Source: Lunularia cruciata (Eukaryota > Streptophyta > Marchantiopsida > Lunulariales > Lunulariaceae). Taken from it: a stretch of 64,000 nucleotides of DNA. The translations under genes were made by a program, and so were the position numbers. The stretch lies in assembly GCA_948567375.1 (NCBI GenBank), contig OX419762.1, positions 29,218,608 to 29,282,607 of the forward strand, given 5' to 3'. Shown here piece by piece: positions 1 to 10,556 of this stretch; positions within the stretch are counted from its first letter, which is position 1, and each line of letters opens with the position of its first letter. A model generated the notes under the pieces. It was not told the origin of the DNA. It ran no database searches and saw only the letters and a list, made by a program, of their open reading frames with translations.

Positions 1-601
1 TGGTCTTGAGTGTAATGTGAGCCCCCTTAGTAGCAACTCCTAGCTGTTTTCTAGTGCATTCAAAGCTTTTTGGCACTTAAGTATGAGTGCTAGTGATTAC
101 CTATCACTCTAGCCTCTAAGCACTCCACTGGTAAGCATTTTAAGTGCTCAACATACTTTAGCACTCCAAATAGTACTATAGCACTCTGAATGCTAATCCT
201 CATTCAAGCACTTGAGATTATCCTACATCCCTCCAAGTGCTACTCATCTTGAATTTCTATGACACAACTACAAGTGCCATTTTCTTTTGAGAATATTCTT
301 GTAGTAAGAACAACTCTCCATGGTCTTTCCCTAGCACTGAAGCATGATTTGATCAACAAAAGCAAATTTTGAAGAAATGGGAGCACCTAAGTACTTGCAC
401 TACCATTACAACACCACCAACAACAAAGGCTCCAAGGAAGAAGTTAGGAATGGATGATTTCTTGATCTTGAAGTAACAATAGAACTACAATATGTTGGAG
501 GATGTTGGTAGCCACAATACAAACATCCCAGTGGGCTAACTGATTGCTTTGAATCCTACCTTGAGAAAGGAGCTAAGGGTTGCTTAAGGAGCTTAGGAGG
601 T
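1..601. other. Unassigned left-edge sequence
   Basis: I see no coding frame, LTR terminus or RNA gene here. The stretch is rich in CACT/AGTGC words (for example AGCACTC and AAGTGCT recur several times between 60 and 280), which gives it a weakly repetitive look. It precedes a plus-strand protease-like relic, so it may be the decayed gag or leader of that element, but nothing in the translation supports this directly. Confidence 0.3.
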
Positions 602-1009
602 TTGAGTTTTATGAGTATGAGAAAGAAGAAAGCAAAGGAGAAGGCTCCAAAATCAATGGAGGTGATGGATGCAAAACCAACACCATGGAAGGCTTGTGAA
701 TATACCTACAAGATTAATGTGAGGATGAATGGTCATAACATCAAGGATGCACTTGTTGATGGAGGATTGGTCATGAATGCTATGCCAAAGAGGTTGATGA
801 AAAATATGGGTATGATACCATCTAGACCTTCAACATTTATAATGAGCATGGAAAACAAGCAACAAGTCCAACTAGTGGGTGTGATGGATAAGGTGGTGGT
901 ATTGGTTATGAGAGTTCAAAATCTCATGACTTTCCAAGTCTTGAAGGATTTAAGTTATGATTTTTTGCTTACGAAGAAATGGTTGATAGTAGCACACACT
1001 ATTGATTGA
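602..1009 (+). pseudogene. Retropepsin-like domain of a Ty3/gypsy relic
   Basis: A 135-codon open stretch whose middle reads KINVRMNGHNIKDALVDGG followed by a NAMPKRLMKNMGM-like segment. This is the layout of a gypsy retropepsin: a short beta-hairpin, the catalytic Asp in an A-L-V-D-G-G context where the family usually has D-S/T-G, and a helix beginning with N-x-M/I-P. The residue after the catalytic Asp is Gly, so the active-site triad is broken. No RT follows; the sequence runs instead into a minus-strand family A LTR fragment at 1155. I read it as an isolated protease fragment of an old gypsy element. The domain call is likely and the family cannot be resolved. Confidence 0.55.
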
Positions 1010-1154
1010 TTGCACAAAGGGTACTTGGGAAAATTGGGCCATCAAACCATTGAGTTACAATTCTTCTAATTACACCATACCACTAACATTCAAATAAACC
1101 ATCTTTTGATTATTGGGAGTCAAATTAAAAAGAAGGAGCTTCATGCTTGTATCT

Positions 1155-1510
1155 TGTGAGCCGGCCTATCTCTCACTTAGGATGAACCTTTGATGGCTAT
1201 TATGGGAGCACACCATGGACTAAGAAGGAAAGGAACCCAAACTCCATCATACTTCTCCAAGGTTAACACTCCAAGACTCAAACCATTGCTCACTAGAGAA
1301 TTCAATGAGAGAGAGATAGTTGCAAATCAAAGGATGATGAGTACCTCCTCACCCCTGGTTTATATACTTGTGAAATAGCTTTGCCCCAAATTTATTTATT
1401 ATTGGAGTAACTCAAGTTACTTTGCTAAAAGTCAAATAAAGTCTAAAGTCTAAAGGAATGTCCATACTCATGAGAATATTCCTGTAAGCATGTGGTCTAA
1501 TCTATTCAAT
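1155..1510 (-). repeat. Family A LTR fragment (3' part)
   Basis: Starts at TGTGAGCCGGCC, the reverse complement of the family A LTR 3' terminus (CCGGCTCACA). It follows the copy at 57029-57717 through the conserved blocks GATGGCTATTATGG, CCATGGACTAAGAAGG, CTCACTAGAGAA and TTTATATACTTGTGAAATAG. Similarity fades near 1510, so the U3 half is missing. The TTTATATACTTG block is the reverse complement of CAAGTATATAAA, the probable TATA region of this LTR. No matching internal region adjoins it. Confidence 0.75.
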
Positions 1511-2049
1511 AAAATTGACATGAGGCACAACAACATGCATTAGAAAAGAGTATGTAGTTCACCTCAATGTGAGGCTACATTCACAAGAAGCTTCTCAACA
1601 ATTCTTTACTGACTCAAACCCTTATCATATGCCAAACCATTGCTCAAACCTTCTCATAGTCCACCCCTCATTGTCAACCTAGGAGTGAGCAAAAATCCTG
1701 AATACATGGTAACCCTTAGGCATAAGAGTTAAACCTAACAAAATCCCCCTTGACTCTTATCTTGGGGTTAGTAACCTTACACCAATTTATCACTCAATGG
1801 GAAGTTCTAGACAGACAGCCAATCACTTGATCACTCCTTTTTAAACTAGGATAAACTAGGACTTATAACCATAGCCCATACATGGGTAGAGTAATCAAAT
1901 CAGCCAAGATCACCTCCAATGCTAGGTCAACCTACTCATGCTCCACTTGCACAACAAGCAGGGTAGCATGATGCCTAGAGAAACTAAAGATATGACTTTG
2001 GTAAAGGCATCAGCTGGGTTGAGCTTACCATCAATCTTGACTAGATCAA
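1511..2049. other. Unassigned interval before copia relic
   Basis: No supported gene. The interval contains AATCCCCCTTGACTCTTATCTTGGGG near 1742, which could be a decayed polypurine tract and LTR edge of the minus-strand copia relic that follows, but I cannot find a matching second LTR. Short reading frames here show no retroelement motif. Confidence 0.3.
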
Positions 2050-2690
2050 AATTTTTCTCAAACACAACTTACCTAAGAAAGTGATATCTGATGTCTATAT
2101 GCTTAACCCTACTATCCATCACTTGATTTTTAGCTAGGTGTAAAGCACTTTGACTCTCACAATGAAGCATTACATTACCATGCATTAGCTTCATCTCAAC
2201 AACACATCTATCCAACCAAATTGCCCCCTTCACTACTTCCGTTGCTGCCACATACTCAACTTCTATAGTAGACTATGCAACATACTTCTACAAGGTAGAT
2301 CTCCAACTAATGCACCCACCACCAAAGTGTGAATACATACCCCATTGTTGACCTCCGCTTGTCTAGATCTTGTCCATAGTCAGCATCTACATAGCTATCT
2401 AATGATGCGGCATTCATTGATCTTCTACCAAATAAGAGCCCATAGTCTAGTGTACCTCTCAAATACCTAAGAATCCACTTAATTGCTTCCCGATGTGTCC
2501 TTCTTGGATTTGACATATACCTGCACACCTTACCCATTGGTAAGGCACAATCAGGTCTAGTGCAAGTCATCAAGTACATGAGACTTCTAACAGCCTTCTC
2601 AAAAGGAATGTTAGCCATCAAACCATTCTCTACGGCATCTGTAGGACAACATGCCACTGAAAGCTAGAAATGAGAATCTAAAGGAGTACT
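2050..2690 (-). pseudogene. Ty1/copia RT C-terminus and RNase H relic
   Basis: Read on the minus strand from 2657, the frame gives FEKAVRSLMYLMTCTRPD, then CRYMSNPRRTHREAIKWILRYLRGT and YVDADYGQDLDKRRSTMGYV. These are the thumb/connection and RNase H start of copia polyproteins (YRSxVGSLMYLxxxTRPD; ADYAGDxDxRRSTSGYV). Further down (2251 to 2069) VKGAIWLDR and LHCESQSALHLAKNQV match the end of copia RNase H. Stops and a frame change separate the parts. The RT active site, integrase and gag are absent, so this is a 3' fragment of an inactive copy. Confidence 0.85.
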
Positions 2691-2876
2691 TATTGGTTAA
2701 CAGTTCTCCATGTTGAACCTAGCAAGTACCTTCTAGCATACTTACCCTATGTGAACCACAACTGACTAGTGCCCAAGTTCCTCTTGATCTTCATGCATAA
2801 TATCCTTGTAACAATATGGAGTTTAGCAACAAAGTTAGTCGGGCTTACAAAGTAGCACATAAGACAAATTAACCTA

Positions 2877-3098
2877 GAATATTCTAGAAGTATCTAGGAA
2901 GCTTCTTTGGAAGCTTCCTAGCTAGCTTAGCTTGCACTTCAAGTAAGTAGCTTCTAGAAGGAAGCTTCTAGAAGCTTCCAACTAGCTTAGCTTGCACGCC
3001 AAGTAGGTGGCTTCTAGAAGGAAGCTTCTTGAGAAGCTTCCTAGTTAACTTGGCTTGCACTCTAAGAAAGCGGCTTGAGGAAGCTCTTGAGAAGCTTC
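2877..3098 (+). promoter_or_regulatory. Heat-shock-element array in D1 LTR
   Basis: A heat-shock factor binding site is nGAAnnTTCnnGAAn. Perfect matches seen: GAATATTCTAGAA at 2877-2889 (three alternating units) and GAAGCTTCTAGAAGCTTC at 2961-2978 (four units). Two-unit GAAGCTTC blocks lie at 2898-2905, 2910-2917, 3021-3028, 3033-3040 and 3091-3098, and TTCTAGAA at 2952-2959 and 3012-3019. All lie within about 240 bp upstream of the TATA box. Binding by heat-shock factor is inferred, not shown. Confidence 0.75.
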
Positions 3099-3118
3099 TC
3101 AAGGGCCTTGTATGCTAC

Positions 3119-3127
3119 CTATAAATA
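3119..3127 (+). promoter_or_regulatory. TATA box of D1 LTR
   Basis: CTATAAATA lies about 20 bp downstream of the last GAAGCTTC block and about 105 bp before the LTR end, the usual place for an LTR promoter. The equivalent GGTATTTATAGG motif is present in the inverted D3, D4 and D5 LTRs. Confidence 0.7.
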
Positions 3128-3231
3128 CCAAAGCCAAAGCTCATGCTAGGCATTTGGAGTTTTCCCACATTCATGTGTCCCAATGTGAGTTTCCATTCTC
3201 CTATTTCTCTCCTCTGTCTTGGTCTTTTACA

Positions 3232-3247
3232 TTGATATCAGAGCAAG
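3232..3247 (+). other. D1 primer-binding site (initiator Met tRNA type)
   Basis: TTGATATCAGAGCAAG begins directly after the LTR. The canonical plant initiator-methionine tRNA site is TGGTATCAGAGC; here one G is changed to A. The minus-strand D5 copy has the unmutated form (reverse complement CTTGCTCTGATACCAA at 63163-63178), which supports the assignment. Confidence 0.85.
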
Positions 3248-3502
3248 AATGGGATGGATGGAATTTATGGACCACCAAATCCACTTCCTCCAAACCATTG
3301 GGATTTTCATGTCTAGATATTACCCAAGCACCGCTTCACACAATTCATCACCTCACGCTTTGGGTAGGATTTTCTACAAATGATCACCGTGTTTGAGGAA
3401 CTCTTGATACTTCCAGTTGTCACTTATGGACAAAGGTGGACATATTGTATCTATGTGTTAATCAATTAGATAAATTGAGAGCAGTAAGATAGAGTAGTAG
3501 CG
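3248..3502 (+). other. D1 untranslated leader
   Basis: A 255-bp leader between primer site and gag with no retained frame. A near-identical leader lies inverted at 62908-63162 next to D5, so its length is a family property rather than a local deletion. Confidence 0.6.
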
Positions 3503-4408
3503 ATGGCGGCAATATTGGACGTTATCCTTGCAATGCAACAACAAATTGAGCACCTTACTCGATTGTTGGATGAACGAGACCAACAACAACAAGAACATAT
3601 AGAGAGAGCACCAGTCCAAGATGGAGAAGATCATATTCAATTTCCAAAACCCAAGGTGTTTGAAGGCAAGAATCTTCCGGGCACAGTGAAGAATTTTGTG
3701 TTTGATTGCAAATGTTACTTCAAAACCACCAATCTTCAAGATGAACAAAAATAGATTCTCTTGGCTTCTAGCCAATTGAATGGTGTGCAAAACTTTGGTG
3801 GTGATTCTGAGTGGATCAAGCTAAACAATAGATTGTTGCACCAATCTTGACTTGGACAGAATTCAAGGATGCAATACTTGGTTGATTTCAAATTATAAAT
3901 GCCACCCGAGCCGCATGAGATAAATTAGCAGAGTTGAAGCAAATTGGCTTAGTAAGAGGCTATACCACACAATTTCAAAACATCATCATGTAAATTCTAG
4001 ATATATAAGAAGGAGAAGTTCTGGATCAATTTGTGTGGGGATTGAAGTCACAAACCAAATTGGAGGTGACCATGCAAGAACCACAAAATGTAGAAGAAGC
4101 CATGCAATTGGCTGAGCGCTTTGATTCCTTGGTTGCGACAACTTGGTCTCAACCTCGACTTACACCAAGCTTACTAATACAATATGCACGGGTGGAAGAA
4201 CCAGCACTAATAGAGATTGATGTTATCCAATAAAGGCCACTTGGTGTAGCAAATAAAGAAAGATTGCAATAAAATGGAGATTGTTTTTTATTGTTGCCAA
4301 GTTGGACATTGCATTGCTAAATGTTCACATAGGAATGGGCAACCTCAACAAATTGCCCAGATAGAGTTTGTGGAACCAAATGATCAAGGAAACAAAGAAT
4401 CTCAATAG
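3503..4408 (+). pseudogene. D1 gag relic
   Basis: The start Met (MAAILDVILAMQQQIEHLTR) matches the inverted D5 copy, which reads MAEIPDVILAMQQ. A coiled-coil-like N-terminus rich in Gln and Glu leads into FPKPKVFEGKNLPGTVKNF, the beginning of a retrotransposon gag domain. The first stop is at 3752. Later segments survive in other frames (LVATTWSQPR near 4130; the CCHC knuckle near 4280 is frameshifted). Gag forms the cytoplasmic virus-like particle that packages element RNA. At least three stops and two frameshifts make this copy non-functional. Confidence 0.85.
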
Positions 4409-4434
4409 GAGATTTTGAGCTACCTATTAGGAGC

Positions 4435-7150
4435 TTGATTAGCTCCAATAGGATTGAAGGCTTGACCTATGCAAGTTTGCTTCACTTGCAAGGTATGATA
4501 TCTAACCCGGGTTGTACGATTTTGATTGATTTTGGAAGTTCAAAGAATTGCATATCTTTGCAAGTAGCAAAGGAATCGGATATTCCTATCAAGCCATTGA
4601 TTGGAAGTAGTTTGATGATGGCGGATGGTAGAAAGGGTTTTGCATTCCGCACCTTGCATCTTGTTACCTTCAAGATTGGGAAGGAGTATTTGGAGTGTAT
4701 GAGGTTTGTAGTGACACCTCTACACTATGATATCATTTTGGGTCTACCTTGGCTTGAACGGCATAAGGTTCAATTTGATTGGACCCGACGCCAAATTCAA
4801 GTACAACACCAAGGTAGGAATTTCCTATTAGGTTGTCTGGCACCTTTGAGTAAGACATCTAAGAATAGTTTGTCCCAAGATGGGAAGTTTGTCGAGAAGG
4901 TAACCATAGAGCAAACCTTGAACAGAATGGAGTCCCAAGATGGGAAGTTTGCCAAGAAGGCAACCATGGAGCAAGCTTGGAAGAGAGATGAGTCCGTGGA
5001 AGGAAAGTTGGTTAGTAAAGCAACCATAGAGCAAGCTTTGGAGGAAGATAAGTCTGTATTTGTGGTGTGGATCAAGCTGATTGCACAAGAACAATTGGAG
5101 GAGGGCCAAGAGCCTCATCAAGCAATAGTTGATTGGATAGTTCAGGAGTTTGTAGATGTGTTTCTGGATGAATTGCCAAAGGGATTACCATCCAATCAAG
5201 ATATGCCTTTCAAGATTGAGTTATTGCTAAGGAGTACTCCAATGAGTAGACCAATCTATCGGCTCTCACCAAAGGAGTTGGAGGAATTGCGAACAACACT
5301 TACAGAGTTGTTGGAGAAGGACTTCATACAACATAGTACCTCTCCTTGGGGAGTATTGGTACTATTTGTTCCAAAGAAGGATGGAGGACTTTGTTTCTAT
5401 ATTGATTACCGTGGGCTCAATAAGCAAACCGTGAAGAATGCATATCTCTTGCCTTGGATTGATGACTTGCTTGATCAACTAAGTGGAGCACGCTACTTTT
5501 CCAAGTTGGATTTTTGCAACGGCTATTGGAAAATTCCTATTGATAGAGAAGATGTGCAAAAGACTACCTTTCATACAAGGTATGGGCATTTTGAGTAGAG
5601 AGTTCTACCTTTCGGACTCACTAATGCTCTAGGAGTCTTCATGGATCAGATGCATTAGGTGTTGGATGGACTATTGGATTGGTCCGTGGTGGTGTTCTTG
5701 GATGATATCTTAATCTATAGTAAGATAGAGGTAGAACACATGAATCATGTGCAAGAAGTCCTAAGACGACTGCGACAATGGAAATTTTACTACAAGAAGT
5801 CAAAGTGCGCCTTTTGGCAAAAGGAGGTTATCTTCTAGGGTCATAAGATCTCATCAGAGGGGATCAAGATGGAAGAAGAAAAAATCAAGGCCATTACTGA
5901 TTGGCTTACCCCGAAGGATGCTACAGAAGTATGGGCATTCAATGGATTGGCCAGTTTTTACCAACGGTTCATCCATTATTATGCTCATGTGGTTGCACCA
6001 TTTATTGACCTCTTGGGAAAGAACTCAAGCTTCTAGTGGACCACCAAGCATGAAGAAGCATTCCAAAATTTAAAGCATATGGTGTCTTCAAGACCCATTC
6101 TTCAAGCATATGATCCTCAACTACCCTGTGTGGTTCATTTTGATGCTTCTAACTTTGCAATTGGAGCCGTGTTGCAACAAGAATTCCCAAATGGACTCCA
6201 TCCCATTGCCTTTGTGTCTCACCAACTCAATATGGCTGAACAAAACTACTTTGCTTGAGATCAAGAACAACTTGCAATGGTATACGCCACCAAGGTATGG
6301 AGGCATTACCTCTTGGGAAAACAAGTGATCACACAAATTGATCACAAACCATTGTTGCAAACCTTACACTTGGAACACATGAAGAGTCAACATCATTGAT
6401 GGGAGGAACAACTCCAACTTTATGACATCAAACTTGAGTACAAACCAAGTTGGTTCTATGTTCTCCCTGATGCTTTATCACGACAACCTGATTTGAAGTC
6501 TCTTCCTCTCATCACAATGGCAATTTCAACGGTGTCAGTTGACTCCAAGGTCCAAAATGAGTTTCAGTCAGCTCTACACCAAGATCCCTTCTTCCAAATG
6601 GTACATGGTTGCCTTACGACATGCGATAAGGAGTACAACACCTTCTCCATCAAGGAGGGCATTTTATTCCATGAGGATTGGATCTATGTTCCAGCTAAAG
6701 GTGATCTTTGACTTGTGCGCCTTCAAGAAGCCCATGATTTACCAATTGCTGGTCACATGGGTGTCGACAAGACCTTGGATACCCTCCAACATCAATGGTG
6801 GTGGTCCAACATGACACGAGATGTTCAAGAATTTGTCCGATCGTGTGAGATCTGCCAGTGTAACAAGGCTAGCAACCAAAAGCCAAGTGGACTTCTTCAA
6901 CCACTTGTCGTTCCATCCACTCGCTGGGAATATGTGAACTTGGATCTCATCACATCTTTGCCAAAGACAAAACAAGGACACACCTCAATTGTGGTGTTTG
7001 TGGATAAGCTTAGTAAGCAAATCCACTTAGCACCAACCTGTGATACCGTGGATGCTCCAACCTTAGCTCAAATCTACTTCAACAATGTCTTCAAGCATCA
7101 TGGGATGCCAAGTGTACTCATCTCTGACCGTGATCCTTGATTTATCAAGA
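4435..7150 (+). pseudogene. D1 pol relic: protease, RT, RNase H, integrase
   Basis: A 387-codon open stretch (4435-5598) holds the protease ([14 protein letters not shown]) and the N-terminal half of RT ([29 protein letters not shown]). After a stop at 5596 the RT continues with [10 protein letters not shown] and the active site [12 protein letters not shown] near 5695. RNase H (HFDASNFAIGAVLQQEF, near 6140) and integrase follow: the zinc segment DVQEFVRSCEICQCNKASNQKP and core LDLITSLPKTKQGHTSIVVF. The frame ends at a TGA (7138-7140) after ISDRDP, and about 10 bp later the element is cut off by minus-strand family E sequence. Protease has Phe where Ser/Thr is normal after the catalytic Asp. 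Non-functional. Confidence 0.92.
4873..5052 (+). repeat. Three 60-bp in-frame repeats in family D pol
   Basis: Between protease and RT, three consecutive 20-codon units begin at 4873, 4933 and 4993, each of the form S-x-D/E-G-K-x-x-x-K-x-T-x-E-Q-x. The same units appear in D2 (about 16155-16275) and in D3 (about 55680-55870, inverted), so the array predates the copies. It would encode a charged linker between the protease and polymerase domains. Confidence 0.8.
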
Positions 7151-7152
7151 AA

Positions 7153-8520
7153 TTGTCCTGAACTGTAGTGAGCCAAGACTGCCACTACTGAAGCGTACTA
7201 GTAGGCAACATACCCGTCCCTCACCAGACTGCCAACCAGGTCTATAAGAGGTTGTCTCCTCCCAATAGTCAATGCTGAAACCCATGGGGTATAACACTGC
7301 TCCCCCAACTAGCACATCATATGACTCAGCTATCATCGCAATAGCCTGAGCTCTCACCATCGAGCTATCAGTCAGATGACCAGGCTGAACCTGGACAACA
7401 AGCTCCCCACATGTGATGTACTGTGTTGAACCACCACCTAAAGATGTCTGGATCTAAAATGGACACCTCTCCACATCGGTCTTACGTAACTCCAGACCAA
7501 CAACTACAACCTTCCCCAACATAAGGGGTTGCGCACTAGAGTCTAACAAGACTCTCTGTGGTGTATAGACCTTCCCTGAAGGTCCCACCAAATGGAAAAT
7601 CCCCCTTTGTTTATCCAATAGGACAACACCAAGTGTAAACCGCGCTCTCTCAAAGGCCGGTCTAGCTGGCAACTCCTCCAGTCTAGTCGTTGCTGCCTAC
7701 CATAAACCACTGGTTGCTGAACGGATCCCATGCTCCTCAACCAAGTTAGCTCCACTACCAACCACCTCTGCTCTAGTAGTAAGAACTGCACCATCTCTAC
7801 TCTCACACAATGTGGCAGCCAACCGGAACATTGGGGTTGGGTCAATTCCCAATGTAAACATGTCATTGGCTATAATCAGCTGAGCCGCCTCCAACATCAT
7901 GCTAGACTCAATCTGTTTAGTAGTAGGTGGTTGACTAGCAGGTAGTCCATCATGTACTCCATCACCACCTACCACACCTGCACTGGGACGTCTAAGAACC
8001 ATGGATGTCATCTGTAATGCCTCAGATAGTGTGAAAGACTGGGGAAGTCTGACCTATCTCCCAACCTCTCCTCTTTGTGGGTCCAACTCCACTGATGCTC
8101 CTCTAAGCTTTGGAGCATGTACTGCACTCCTAGTCACTGCTGCAGATGCATCCACCTGTGCTGCTCCACACATGAAGTCCAAAGCATCTCTATCACCAGC
8201 ATATGAGGTGGAAGCCTCAGCACCCGAATCTGATCTCCTTTGAGCAATAGCCATACTAGCCAATCTCTACTCCAACTACTCAATCTGAGTAGCCATAGCT
8301 ATGTCACAAGTAAGGGTAGGTACTGCACCCCTACTAGGTGTAGATCCTCTACCACCACCTCTACCACCTCGTCCTCCATGAACTGGAGCTCCTCTACTAC
8401 CATCCATAGCAGCCCTACCACTCCATAACTCCGGGTGTAGTCAAAACACCAGTCACTAGTGTGACCAAATTTGTGGCAATGCTCACACTACCTCTGTGCT
8501 GGTTGTGATGCACCCAAGGG
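7153..8520 (-). pseudogene. E1: family E gag C-terminus and protease
   Basis: On the minus strand from 8263 the frame gives MASMAIAQRRSDSGAEAST, then segments in other frames: RRPSAGVVGGDGVHDGLPAS, EVVGSGANLVEEHGIRSAT, and the protease LLDSSAQPLMLGKVVVVGLE followed by KTDVERCPF. The plus-strand E2 copy (46560-47700) matches throughout. E1 reads D-S-S at the active site where E2 reads D-S-G-A. It is cut in gag at about 8520 by copia sequence and after the protease at about 7153 by the D1 integrase, so it is a fragment caught between two other elements. Confidence 0.82.
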
Positions 8521-10540
8521 TAGATTGAGAACTAGAAGCAAGAGAAGAAATGAATATTTTTGGATTACAGATGAAATCCAATTGAACATCTTGAGTATGA
8601 GAACACTATTTATGTTCATGAGTATAGGTATGTTCTTGAAATTGAACATCTCTTGACAAAAAAATGGAATTGTCAGATATCTTTTGTAGTATGTAAAATT
8701 TACTTTCCTAATCATAGCCAAGGAAAATACATTTGGAAGACTTAGAATCTAGTTTAGATCTGGATGAAGATGGAACATGCGTATAAGCAATGCACCAAAA
8801 AATGCAAAGTAGGGATAGATTAGATTTATAACCAAACTAGAGTTGGAAGGGGTGTAACTTTAAAGGAGATAGCTTTGGTAGGACTTCAGTTTTGCAAAAA
8901 GTTGACAATTTGTAGCACATCTCCCAAGTAAGGCTTGGGGAGTGCTTCCACCAATGTTGTATTCCTTCTCTTAGAAATACCATTTTGCTAAGGAGTGTGT
9001 GGAGTGATGAACTGGCACATGATACCTTTGCCGTTGCAAAAAAGATGAAATCTATAAATTTGTATTCTCCACCATTATATGAGCATGACACCTAGATCCT
9101 TTGATTTTTGAGTCTCTACATAGGTCATATATTCTTTGAAACAAGTAAAAACTTCATGTTTAAACTTGAGTAGATACAAGAATATGTACCTTGTGCAATC
9201 ATCAATGAAGATCACAAAGTACCTATGACTAATGTAAGAAGCAAAAGAGACTCGACACAAACATCAGAATGGATGAGAGCTAATAGAATAGTAGCTTTGG
9301 TAGCTCCTTCTTGAGGAAAAGAAATTTGAGTTTGCTTGCAATGAAGACAAGGTGTGCAAATAAGAAACAAATTAGGATGAATATGAACCATCTCAACAAC
9401 CAGATCTTTGTTTTGTAAAAGTTGAAGTCGAGTCTTGTTGATGTACCCATGATGTCTATGCCATAGTGAAATAATAGCAAAAGATGTATCACTAGTTGGA
9501 TAGAGATTGCAACAACTTGAGATGATTCAGATTGAGTTGATGTAGATATGCAACATCTTGAGTTTGCTTAATTGACTCTTCCAAAAGCCAAAAGTTGTCC
9601 AATCTAGGACATGATGCAATCAGATTCTACAGATTGTCATAAGGAAACATGTGGTTTTTCTTTAATTGAAATGATCCATATGATTTGCTCAATTGAAGTG
9701 CTGAATAGCAATTCTTGTTTAGCAAAGGAACATGTAGGGCATCTTCTAGCATGTATGAGTTCTTTGAACAAGCAAGCTTAAAAAAAATTGTCCTATGGCC
9801 TAAAATAGCAATGTTGGAACCATTAGCCAAGTAAACTTGTCTAGGTGGTGAGTATACTTCATAGATTAAGAAACAGGTTTGTTGATAGGTCATGTGCTGA
9901 GAAGTAGCAATATTAATGTACCATTGCTTGTCTTGAGTGATTGAAGGAACAACATAAAATTGTACAAATAGAGGCAAGTTGTAGAAGCATTGGAGTGATG
10001 GTGTTCATTGCCTCCTTTCTCCCTTGCATCAGCAATGCACTTGTGGTAGTCTTTGATGTGATGTTACTTTTTTGAGTAGTAGTGAAAAATGATAGAAGGT
10101 TTGAAGGAATTTCCTTAAGAGGATTTAGAATAAAAAACTCTGATTTTGACCAAAAGATCTATTGAAAGAGTTATGACCAGAAATACCATGAGATTCATTC
10201 TTCTAGCTCTCTTTGCCTTTGCTTTTGTTTCCATAAGAAGTGTTATTGCTAGAACAATTGTTTTCTCTACAAGACCTTCGTACTTCATACTAAACTCTTC
10301 TTGAAGAAGAAGAGCAATGATATTAGAGAGATGCAATGCCTTCTATATTTGCAATGATTACAAAAAATACTTGAAGAAGGCATAGATCTCATCAAATGAA
10401 GCTTAGCTTGTTGGTCATAAATTGGGTTGTTCACCATTGGTGAGGACTCCACAAAAATTGGTAATGTATTTTGCTACATTGGTGCTTTCATACATCTTCA
10501 AATTCATCAAAGTGTCAAGTAGGTACATGATTGTGATGTC
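8521..10540 (-). pseudogene. Ty1/copia relic: gag, protease, integrase
   Basis: Reading from right to left: a Gly/Lys-rich gag tail (10336-10115); the protease segment KQWYINIATSQHM (around 9920), which in copia should read WYxDSGAxxHM, so the catalytic Asp-Ser-Gly is lost; a GAG-pre-integrase region (HYGIDIMGTST near 9465); the integrase core YFVIFIDDCTRYIFLYLLKF (near 9200); then the NGGEY segment near 9070 and TPQQNG-like remains in another frame. RT is missing, because the copy ends at 8521 against E1. Several stops and frameshifts; dead fragment. Confidence 0.85.
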
Positions 10541-10556
10541 ATCGGTACCTTTGTAA

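Larger units (their letters stand above)
2807..3231 (+). repeat. D1 5' LTR (chromovirus family D)
   Basis: A 425-bp LTR opening TGTAACAATATGG and closing CTTTTACA, immediately followed by a primer-binding site. The same termini occur in inverted orientation in three other copies (11623-12054, 52151-52714, 63179-63590), which fixes the boundaries. The U3 part contains an array of GAAnnTTC units and a TATA box (CTATAAATA, 3119-3127). The flanking 5 bp on the left are ATCCT; the right partner is lost because the element is truncated at about 7150. Confidence 0.9.

Noticed and set aside
2877-3098. GAAGCTTC/TTCTAGAA runs considered as a cloning-site or assembly artefact
   Set aside because: The same pattern occurs in four independent LTR copies with different point mutations, so it is genuine and old.
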